This document shows positions 1 to 6,865 of a stretch of 40,990 nt of DNA, piece after piece; the first letter of the stretch is position 1; each line of letters starts with the position of its first letter. This stretch comes from Myxococcales bacterium. Lineage in GTDB: Bacteria; Myxococcota; Myxococcia; Myxococcales; Myxococcaceae. The stretch is from contig JADLDB010000098.1 of assembly GCA_020846875.1 (NCBI GenBank), forward strand, positions 1 through 40,990, written 5' to 3'. The translations under genes and the position numbers were made by a program. Under the pieces are notes generated by a model. It had not been told where the DNA came from. It did not search any database and saw only the letters and a list, made by a program, of their open reading frames with translations.

Positions 1-2
1 AG

Positions 3-392
3 TACGAGCTGGAGGTGTTCGCCCCGGCCAAGAAGATCTCCTTCGATCCGCAGCTCGTCATCAAGGACGCGGCGGGCGAGGTGGTGGCCGACGTGGAAGG
101 CGGCGTGGGCTCCAACGCGAAGGCCAGCGTGGACGCGAAGGCCGGCACCTACACCATCACGGTGAAGCCGGGCGACGGGTACATGGTCAAGGGCGGCTTC
201 TCCTACGAGCTGGAGATCCGCAGCCTCAACGCCGCGCCCGCCGCCGCGCCGGTGGCCGAGGGGGACAAGCCGGTGGCCGATCCGCTCGCCGCCGACGACG
301 CGCAGCCTGAAGGCCAGGACGTGGCCGCCGCGCCCGCCGCCAAGGCCGAGCAGCCCGCCGCCAAGCCGGCCAAGAAGAAGGGCAAGAAGTAG
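3..392 (+). CDS. C-terminal part of an unknown exported or structural protein (5' truncated)
   Basis: The reading frame is open to the window edge, so only the last ~130 codons are present; the true start lies upstream. The visible part looks like a beta-sandwich: alternating strands around VIKDAAGEVVADVEGG, TYTITVKPGDGY and FSYELEIRSL. It ends in a low-complexity Ala/Pro tail and a basic KPAKKKGKK end. YELEV at the window start and YELEI near residue 70 hint at two related strands or domain ends. I do not recognise the family. A strong intrinsic terminator follows 50 bases downstream, so this is the last gene of its transcript. Confidence 0.6.
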   Translation, partial: YELEVFAPAKKISFDPQLVIKDAAGEVVADVEGGVGSNAKASVDAKAGTYTITVKPGDGYMVKGGFSYELEIRSLNAAPAAAPVAEGDKPVADPLAADDAQPEGQDVAAAPAAKAEQPAAKPAKKKGKK

Positions 393-442
393 CTCCTCTG
401 GACCGCTCGCGCCCCTGACCGGGCGGGCGCTGCAGCGGACGC

Positions 443-483
443 AAGGCTCGACCCTTCACGGGGTCGGGCCTTTCGTGTTTTTC
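443..483 (+). terminator. Rho-independent terminator after the first gene
   Basis: GGCTCGACCC (445-454) pairs with GGGTCGGGCC (461-470) with one G-U pair across the six-base loop TTCACG. AA before and TT after extend the stem to about 12 bp. A T-rich stretch ending in TTTTT follows (471-482). It separates the truncated first gene from the lipoprotein gene starting at 525. Confidence 0.85.
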
Positions 484-524
484 AGGATGCACACAGGCGC
501 GCACTCGCGGGTCGAGCACGAGTC

Positions 525-3500
525 ATGCGCACCCCTCTCGTCCTCGCGTCCCTCTCGCTGGCCGCCCTGTCCGCCTGCGCTCCGTCCAACCCGTGCGCCA
601 CGCTGTGCAGCGAGGCGCCTGCCGCGGAGTGCGTCGACGGCCAGACGCTGCGCACCTTCAGCGCTGCCTCGACGTGCGTCGACGGCTGCATGTGGGTGGT
701 GGCGGATCGCCGCTGCGACGTGGCGTGCCGCAACGGGGAGTGCGTGGACACGGCCACGGGCGGCGGGACGGGCGGCGGCAACACCGGCGGAGGCTCGGGC
801 GGCGGAGGTGGCAGCGGCGGCAGCGGGGGCGGCGGCAACACCGGCGGCGGCTCCGGTAGCTGCGACGGCGTCACCTGCAACGCGCCGCCTCCCAACACCT
901 GCGCCGACGCCCAGACGCTCCGCATCTCCGAGTCCTCGGGCACCTGCAACGCCGGCCAGTGCAGCTACGCCTCGCGCACCGAGTCCTGCAACGGCGGCTG
1001 CGTCAACGGCGCCTGCGTGAGCAACCCCTGCCAGGGCGTCACCTGCAACACCCCGCCCGCCAACCGCTGCTTCGACGCCAACACCCTGGTGGTGGCCTCG
1101 CCGTCGGGCACCTGCGCGGCGGGCAGCTGCCGCTACGCCGAGTCGATGGTGCCCTGCCAGTTCGGCTGCGCCAACGACGCCTGCGTGAACGATCCCTGCG
1201 CGGGCCGCACCTGCAACCAGCCGCCGGCCACCTTCTGTCTGTCCGCCACCACCCTGCGCACCTACCAGACGGCAGGCACCTGCTCCGGCGGCAGCTGCCT
1301 CTACCAGCCCACCGACAGCACCTGCGCCTTCGGGTGTGCCAACGGCGGCTGCGCCAACGATCCCTGCGCCGGGCGCACCTGCAACCAGCCGCCTGCCTCC
1401 GCCTGCGTCACGCCCACCACCCTGCGCTCCTTCGCGGCCACCGGCGTGTGCAGCGGCGGCGCGTGCACCTACGCGCCCACCGACACCACCTGCCAGCACG
1501 GCTGCGTCAGCGGCGCCTGCGCCAACGATCCCTGCGCGGGCGTCAGCTGCAACACGCCCCCGGCCAACAGCTGCCTCAACCCCACCACCCTGCGCAGCTG
1601 GGCCACGCCGGGGGCCTGCGCGGGCGGCGCGTGCAACTACCTGCCCCAGGACACCACCTGCCAGTTCGGCTGCGCCAACGGCGCCTGCGCCAACAACCCG
1701 TGCGCTGCCGTCACCTGCAACTCGCCTCCGGCGGCCAACTGCGTGAGCGGCTCGACGCTGCGCACCTTCACCTCGCCGGGCACCTGCTCCGGCGGCGCGT
1801 GCAGCTACAACCCGCAGGACACCACCTGCCAGTACGGCTGCGCCAGCGGCGCCTGCGCCAATGATCCCTGCGCGGGCGTGTCCTGCACCATGCCCCCGGC
1901 CTCGGCCTGCGTGACGGCCACCACCCTGCGCACCTTCGCCCCGTCGGGCGTGTGCAGCGGAGGCGCCTGCAGCTACGCCCCCACCGACACCACCTGCCAG
2001 TACGGCTGCACCAACGGGCGCTGTGACAACGATCCCTGCCAGGGGGTGTCCTGCACCACGCCGCCGGCCCGCACCTGCGTGAACGGCGCCTCGCGCGTGT
2101 ACTCGCCCACCGGCACCTGCGGCGGGGGGACCTGCTCGTACTCGTACACCGACACGCTGTGCACCAACGGCTGCGCCAGCGGCGTGTGCAACCCGCCCGC
2201 GTGCGGAGGTGTCACCTGCAACACGCCGCCCGCGGCCACCTGCACCAGCGCCAACCGGGTGCGCACCTACTTCCCGCTGGGCACCTGCGCGGCGTCGACC
2301 TGCAGCTACACCTCGTACGACGTGGACTGCAGCCAGGGCTGCATCAACGGCGCCTGCATCCAGGGCAGTTGGACGCTGGAGTCCACGCCCTTCGGCTCCA
2401 CGCTGGAGCAGGGCAACGGGGTGCTGGACGCCGACGGCGAGCCGGTGCTGGCGGGCTGCGACAACGGCGCGGTGAAGGTGCGCCGCCGCACGCTGCAGGG
2501 CTGGAAGGAAGAAGTCGTCGACACCGCCATGGGCACCACCTGCGAGGCGCGGGTGGCGCTGGACTCCACGGGCGAGCCGATGGTCGCCTACACCGACTCG
2601 ATCAACCGTGATCTGCGCTTCGCGATGCGCAACGGGGGCTCCTGGGCGCCCAAGGAGCTGATCGCCAACCAGGGTGACGTGGGCATGGGCCTGTCGCTGG
2701 CGGTGACGGCGGCCGGGGTGCCGCTGGTTTCCTACCGCGCGCCGGGCGAGATGCGCCTGGCCACCCGACTCAACGGCGCCTGGACCGAGGAAGTGATCGC
2801 GACGGTGGGCGCGCAGGCCACCGAGCTCAAGCTGGTGAACGGCGCGCCGGTGGTGCTGCTGACCGGCCAGCCCACCGCGTGGATCGCCAGCAAGAGCGGC
2901 TCCACCTGGACCCTGGTCACCACCCCCACCGGCAGCTCGCAGCTCAACGTGCTGCGCAGCTCCTTTGAGGCCCAGGGAGGCACACCGCGCTTCTTGGCCC
3001 AGCTCTCCAACCCCATCAGCGGCCAGTCCCTGTGGCGCCTGCGGCACGTGGACGGGGACAAGGTCTTCCACGACGAGGTGCTCACCAACGATCTACCGCT
3101 GGCCTTCCGCGTCGACGGGCCGCCGGCCGTCTTCATCCGTCGCTCGACGGGCCCGGGCACTACCACCCCGCTGATCCGCGTGCAGAAGAACAACGGCTGG
3201 GAGCAGCTCCTCAACCCCGTGCCCTGGGGCGCCAACTTCGGCGTGCCCATGCTGTACACCGGCGGCACGCGGCACGTCCTGGTGGACACGACCTCCCGGC
3301 GGCTCCTCTCGCCTCCGGGCGCCTGCGTGCCCCAGTGCAGCGGCCGCGCCTGCGGTGACGACGGCTGCGGCGGCTCCTGCGGCACCTGCACCACCGGCTC
3401 CTGCGCGCCCACCGGCGTCTGCAGCGCCTTCACCCAGGTGACGACACCGGGGTGGACGCCCAACCGCACGTTGCTGGGCGCCGGAGCGTCGGTGCACGCC

Positions 3501-4433
3501 ATCGAGATCTCCTATTCCCCCTACGTCGAGCCGCTGCACCGGGTGAAGACGGGCGCGGCTTGGAGCAGCACCGCCACCGGCCTGGGCAACACCGCCGCCG
3601 TGGGCAGCACCAACCCGCTGCTGGTCGACGCCTCCGACAACCCGCTGGTGCTGCTCAACGGCACCGTCGGGGGACAGGCCGGCGCGCACCTGGCGCGGAA
3701 GTCGGGCGGCGCGTGGACGACGGAGCTGATCAGCATCACCCAGGGCGGGTACCTCGCGCTGGACGCCACCGGCACTCTTTCTCACCTGGCTTGCTCGACG
3801 ACTCAGGTGACGCTGCGCACGCGTCCGCCGGCCGGCCCCTGGAGCGCGCCCACCCCGGTGTGGAACCGCCCGTCCGGCAACGACGGCATGTACTGCCACG
3901 AGGTGGCCGTCACGCCCTCGGGCGCGCTGGCCCTGCTGGTGACGCTCAGCTACTGGGCGGGCTCGCCCACCTACGCCACCCGCTACACCTTCGGGGTGCT
4001 GACCAACGAGTCGGGCAGTTGGGCGCTCCTCACCATCGCGACCAACCTCGACTCCTTCCTGAGCGGCTCGCTGCGCATCGATCCCTCCGGGACGATGCAC
4101 GTGCTCGGAAGAGACTACCGGGTGCGCCCGGCCTCCGGCACCTTCGCGGTGGAGGCGCTGCCCACCGGCATGCCCGCCAACGCGGTGCTGGCCCTCGATC
4201 GCGGGGGCGTCGCGCACCTGGCGTGGGCGGCGGGCTACGGCCCCCTGGCGCGGCTCACCCTGGCGCGGAAGACCGGCGCGGGCACCTGGATCGAGGACAG
4301 CACCCCGCTGCTGTCCTCGGTGAACTCGGGCATCGGCAGCTCGGCGCAGCTCCACGGCCTCACCTTCGACGCGGCGAACCGGGCGCAGCTGCTCCTCGAC
4401 GACGCCGGCACCTGGCGGGCCCTGTCGAGATGA
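525..4433 (+). CDS. Large Cys-repeat surface lipoprotein with propeller-like C-terminal half
   Basis: 1302 aa. A lipoprotein signal peptide ends in the lipobox LSAC (Cys18). A degenerate Cys-rich unit follows, then a poly-Gly/Ser/Thr spacer (about residues 77-112), then nine tandem ~56-aa units with eight cysteines each (about 113-615). The rest has repeated strand patterns such as GxPxVAY and LxxxxxGxWxxE, like BNR/propeller or lectin-type repeats. A short Cys-rich insert of the CGDDGCGGSCGTC type (about residues 930-965), common in myxobacterial exported proteins, splits it into two halves. Likely a stalk-plus-head protein on the outer membrane with disulfide-stabilised repeats. The substrate or partner is unknown. 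The next gene starts 32 bases downstream on the same strand. Confidence 0.9.
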   Translation: MRTPLVLASLSLAALSACAPSNPCATLCSEAPAAECVDGQTLRTFSAASTCVDGCMWVVADRRCDVACRNGECVDTATGGGTGGGNTGGGSGGGGGSGGSGGGGNTGGGSGSCDGVTCNAPPPNTCADAQTLRISESSGTCNAGQCSYASRTESCNGGCVNGACVSNPCQGVTCNTPPANRCFDANTLVVASPSGTCAAGSCRYAESMVPCQFGCANDACVNDPCAGRTCNQPPATFCLSATTLRTYQTAGTCSGGSCLYQPTDSTCAFGCANGGCANDPCAGRTCNQPPASACVTPTTLRSFAATGVCSGGACTYAPTDTTCQHGCVSGACANDPCAGVSCNTPPANSCLNPTTLRSWATPGACAGGACNYLPQDTTCQFGCANGACANNPCAAVTCNSPPAANCVSGSTLRTFTSPGTCSGGACSYNPQDTTCQYGCASGACANDPCAGVSCTMPPASACVTATTLRTFAPSGVCSGGACSYAPTDTTCQYGCTNGRCDNDPCQGVSCTTPPARTCVNGASRVYSPTGTCGGGTCSYSYTDTLCTNGCASGVCNPPACGGVTCNTPPAATCTSANRVRTYFPLGTCAASTCSYTSYDVDCSQGCINGACIQGSWTLESTPFGSTLEQGNGVLDADGEPVLAGCDNGAVKVRRRTLQGWKEEVVDTAMGTTCEARVALDSTGEPMVAYTDSINRDLRFAMRNGGSWAPKELIANQGDVGMGLSLAVTAAGVPLVSYRAPGEMRLATRLNGAWTEEVIATVGAQATELKLVNGAPVVLLTGQPTAWIASKSGSTWTLVTTPTGSSQLNVLRSSFEAQGGTPRFLAQLSNPISGQSLWRLRHVDGDKVFHDEVLTNDLPLAFRVDGPPAVFIRRSTGPGTTTPLIRVQKNNGWEQLLNPVPWGANFGVPMLYTGGTRHVLVDTTSRRLLSPPGACVPQCSGRACGDDGCGGSCGTCTTGSCAPTGVCSAFTQVTTPGWTPNRTLLGAGASVHAIEISYSPYVEPLHRVKTGAAWSSTATGLGNTAAVGSTNPLLVDASDNPLVLLNGTVGGQAGAHLARKSGGAWTTELISITQGGYLALDATGTLSHLACSTTQVTLRTRPPAGPWSAPTPVWNRPSGNDGMYCHEVAVTPSGALALLVTLSYWAGSPTYATRYTFGVLTNESGSWALLTIATNLDSFLSGSLRIDPSGTMHVLGRDYRVRPASGTFAVEALPTGMPANAVLALDRGGVAHLAWAAGYGPLARLTLARKTGAGTWIEDSTPLLSSVNSGIGSSAQLHGLTFDAANRAQLLLDDAGTWRALSR
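861..2369 (+). repeat. Nine tandem ~168-bp coding repeats (56-aa, eight-Cys units)
   Basis: Each unit begins at a Cys in a C-x-G-x-[TS]-C-x-x-PP pattern and contains TLR-[STF], G-x-C-x-G-G-x-C-x-Y, TTC-x-x-GC and NG-x-C-x-NDP blocks, giving eight cysteines. Units three to seven are the most alike; the eighth is one residue shorter. A more divergent related unit precedes the Gly-rich spacer at about 594-755. The near-identity of the central units suggests expansion by recombination within the gene. Confidence 0.9.
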
Positions 4434-4465
4434 CTCGGCTGGGCGCTGCGGTATGACGTCGCCCG

Positions 4466-5737
4466 GTGCGACGCCGACTCCTCCGTGCGCTGCTGCTGAT
4501 CGCGTCCCTGCTGCTGCTCGGGTGGGGCTGGGCCTCGATCGATCGCTGTGGCCACTGGGAGGCGGCTCCTCCAGCGCTGCACGGACTGGGGCGCGCCGCG
4601 GGCCCCTTGCGCGTGGGCGCGGCGGTGGTGGACATCGCTCCGAAGTACCCCGTCCCCGTCGCCGGCTACTTCCCGCCCCGCGCCACCGCGACGACGGCGG
4701 CCCTGCCCATCGCCGCGCGGGCCACGGTGGTGGAGGTGGGGGGCCAGCCGGTGGCGCTCGTCCTCGTCGACACGCTGCTCGTCACCCGGGCGATGCGCGA
4801 GCGGCTGCAGGCCGAGGCCGGCCTCCCGGTGTGGCTGGTGGCCACGCACACCCACTCCTCGCTGGGAGGCCTGGACAGGCGCCTCGCCGCACAGCTCGGC
4901 GGCCTCGGCGCGTACGATCCAGCGCAGGAGGCGGCGGTGGTGGACGCGGCGAAGGCCGCCCTCGTCCAGGCGAAGGCGCGGCTGGCTCCCGCGCTGCTCG
5001 AGCTCTCGACGGGTGACTCGCTCCACCTCTCCGCGCCGCGCAAGGGCGGCCTGGTGGACACGGCGCTGACGCGGGTGCGCTTCCTGGGCCCCTCGGGCCC
5101 TCTGGCCCAGTGGGTGGTGCTCTCGGCGCACCCCGCGCTGGTGCCTCCCGGTGCGGCCGCGCTCGATCCAGACTGGCCGGGGCGGCTGGCGCGCAGCGAG
5201 GAGGCCGGCGGGCCCGTCACCCTGGTGCTGCAGGGCGGCTCAGGAAACGCGTCGGTGGACCGCGCCACCGCCACCACGCCGGAGGCCTTCGCGCTCGCGG
5301 TGCGCGCGCGGCTCGAGAAGCTGACGCCATCCCCGCCCCAGGAGACGACGGAGCTGGCCTGGGCCGAGGTGGTGCTGGGCCTCGCGCGCCCCGACGCCTC
5401 GCGCCTGGCGCCCGCCCCGTTTCGCGCTGCCGCCCAGAACGTCCTGTGCGACGACGCCGAGCGCGACGTGACGCTGGCGGGGCTGCGGCTGGGGCCTCTG
5501 ACGATCCTCTTCACCCCGGTGGAGCCCTCAGCCGAGGCGGCGCAGGTGCTCGCTGAGCAGGCGCAGGCCGGCCGGGTGGTGTCCCTGGCCAACGGGTACG
5601 CCGGCTACGTCGAGCCGGAGCCGGTGGCGCGCGCGGGCGAAGGCGAGTCCGACAAGCAGTACTTCGATCCCGGCTTCCTCTCGCGGCTGGCTGACGCGGC
5701 GCGCCTGGCGGGACAGGCGATCGCCCCGGCGCGGTGA
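4466..5737 (+). CDS. Neutral/alkaline ceramidase-like membrane-anchored hydrolase
   Basis: 423 aa. The GTG at 4466 is the first possible start, because an in-frame stop lies at 4454. An N-terminal Arg-rich segment and a hydrophobic helix (about 5-22) indicate a signal or anchor sequence. The body resembles the N-terminal catalytic domain of neutral ceramidases: VGAAVVDIAPKYPVPVAGY, THTHSSLGG and SAHPALVP carry the two His positions expected for zinc, followed by DPDWPG and LQGGSGNAS. The C-terminal Ig-like domain of full neutral ceramidases (~650 aa) appears absent. Myxobacteria make sphingolipids, so ceramide hydrolysis is plausible, but many short family members have unknown substrates. It may be co-transcribed with the preceding lipoprotein. 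Confidence 0.75.
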   Translation: MRRRLLRALLLIASLLLLGWGWASIDRCGHWEAAPPALHGLGRAAGPLRVGAAVVDIAPKYPVPVAGYFPPRATATTAALPIAARATVVEVGGQPVALVLVDTLLVTRAMRERLQAEAGLPVWLVATHTHSSLGGLDRRLAAQLGGLGAYDPAQEAAVVDAAKAALVQAKARLAPALLELSTGDSLHLSAPRKGGLVDTALTRVRFLGPSGPLAQWVVLSAHPALVPPGAAALDPDWPGRLARSEEAGGPVTLVLQGGSGNASVDRATATTPEAFALAVRARLEKLTPSPPQETTELAWAEVVLGLARPDASRLAPAPFRAAAQNVLCDDAERDVTLAGLRLGPLTILFTPVEPSAEAAQVLAEQAQAGRVVSLANGYAGYVEPEPVARAGEGESDKQYFDPGFLSRLADAARLAGQAIAPAR

Positions 5738-5955
5738 TCCATTTGCCCACCTCGGGCGCCACGGCCCATTTCCGTCACGCACAGCGCGAGCCCCTGGAGG
5801 CCGGCGTCACCCGCAACGCGCCCTGGCTGCAGGCGGATCTCTGGCTGCGGGTGATGCTCGGGCGCTTCTGGCTGGGCGCCGCCGTCACCAGCGCGCCGCT
5901 GGAGCGCCAGTGGATGGACACGCTGAACCTGGGCGTGGCCCTCTTCGGCGCTTAG
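5734..5955 (+). CDS. Small ORF resembling the end of an outer-membrane barrel
   Basis: 73 aa. Its GTG overlaps the preceding stop (GTGA at 5734-5737), so it could be translated by coupling. The second half alternates polar and hydrophobic residues (WLQADLWLRVML, FWLGAAVTS, LNLGVALFGA), as terminal barrel strands do. There is no signal peptide, so it may be a decayed remnant of a barrel gene or a spurious ORF. It converges on the next minus-strand gene with the two stop codons overlapping (5952-5955). Low confidence. Confidence 0.35.
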   Translation: MIHLPTSGATAHFRHAQREPLEAGVTRNAPWLQADLWLRVMLGRFWLGAAVTSAPLERQWMDTLNLGVALFGA

Positions 5956-6536
5956 TCGCCGCTGCCCTGATCGTCGCTCGGCGCCTCGTCTTCGGGCGGC
6001 GCCTCGTCGGGCACAGGCGCGTCCTCTCCGGGGATCAGCTCATCGCCGGGCGGCCGCGGCTCACTCCCGGGGGGCGCCCCGCCGCCGGGCAACAGGTCCT
6101 TCATCGGAGGGGTGGTGAGCAGATCCACCGACTTGCCACCCACGTCCGCCTTGAGCGAGGTGAAGTTCCACTTCCCGGCGCTCTTGGTGGCCTCGGCGTA
6201 CAGCGTGCCCTTCCCCTTCGGTCCCTCGATGGGCACGGTGAGGGACGCGGTGCCGGTGCCGCCGGAGTCCTTCACCGCACCCTGCACCATTCCGCCGGGG
6301 GTGATGGGCGAGCCCAGCGCCGCGGTCACCTCCGGGTTCAGGTTGGCCTTCTGGAGCGCCTCGGCGAAGACGGGCGAGCCTTCGATGACCTTCTTCGCGG
6401 TGAACCAGGTGACGGCCCCGAAGATGCCGCAGCACAGAAAGAGCGACAGGCACCCCACCCCCGCCAGCCACTTCCAGTTGCGTGAAAACCAGCCCGGCTG
6501 CTGCGCCGGCGCTCCGGCCTGCCCTTGCGGTGTCAT
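5952..6536 (-). CDS. Coa1-family (cytochrome c oxidase assembly factor-like) membrane protein
   Basis: 194 aa. The ATG has a good Shine-Dalgarno (GAGGGGGAG) about five bases upstream. A short cytoplasmic segment is followed by one transmembrane helix (about 24-46, GVGCLSLFLCCGIFGAVTWF). The outer domain has the Coa1/DUF1783 pattern: VTAALGSPI, then ASLTVPIEGPKGKGTLYAEA, then KWNFTSLKADVGG. The last ~60 residues are an acidic Pro/Glu/Asp-rich tail. In mitochondria Coa1 helps cytochrome oxidase assembly; bacterial homologues are common in myxobacteria and of unproven function. Last gene of an operon with yhbY (28 bases upstream) and the J-domain gene. Confidence 0.75.
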   Translation of the reverse strand: MTPQGQAGAPAQQPGWFSRNWKWLAGVGCLSLFLCCGIFGAVTWFTAKKVIEGSPVFAEALQKANLNPEVTAALGSPITPGGMVQGAVKDSGGTGTASLTVPIEGPKGKGTLYAEATKSAGKWNFTSLKADVGGKSVDLLTTPPMKDLLPGGGAPPGSEPRPPGDELIPGEDAPVPDEAPPEDEAPSDDQGSGD

Positions 6537-6564
6537 GACTCCCCCTCGTGGTACGGCGTTGGCC

Positions 6565-6858
6565 TCAGTCGACCAGCTCGATCTTCGACTTCTTCTTCCG
6601 CTTCCTCCACAACAAGACGGTGCGGCCCAGCGTCTGCGCCACCTCGCTGCTGGTGCCGGAGGCGAGCGCCTCGATGGCCAGGGCGCGCTCGTCTCGATCC
6701 GCGGCGATCTTCACCTTGACCAGCTCGTGGTCCTCGAGCGCCTGCTGGGTGGCGGCGATGACGCCGTCGGTGACGCCGGACGCGCCCACCTGCACCACCG
6801 CGGTGAGGTGATGGCCCAAGGCGCGCAACTGCCGACGCTGCTTTCCAGTCAAGGGCAC
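6565..6858 (-). CDS. yhbY: YhbY-family CRM-domain RNA-binding protein (ribosome assembly)
   Basis: 97 aa, the usual family length. GTG start at 6858, seven bases after the stop of the J-domain gene; GTGAGG serves as the Shine-Dalgarno. The whole protein is one CRS1-YhbY domain: LTGKQRRQLRALGHHL, then VVQVGASGVTDGV with the G-x-x-G loop, then LVKVKI and a Lys/Arg-rich end (RKRKKKSK). Homologues bind pre-50S ribosomal particles and 23S rRNA. Lies between a co-chaperone-like protein and a Coa1-family protein. Confidence 0.92.
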   Translation of the reverse strand: MPLTGKQRRQLRALGHHLTAVVQVGASGVTDGVIAATQQALEDHELVKVKIAADRDERALAIEALASGTSSEVAQTLGRTVLLWRKRKKKSKIELVD

Positions 6859-6865
6859 GGGGGCC

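Noticed and set aside
456-3071. 871-aa ORF antisense to the Cys-repeat lipoprotein
   Set aside because: Ala/Gly/Arg/Val-rich shadow produced by GC-biased third positions; no domain, start or signal, while the opposite strand encodes a clear lipoprotein.
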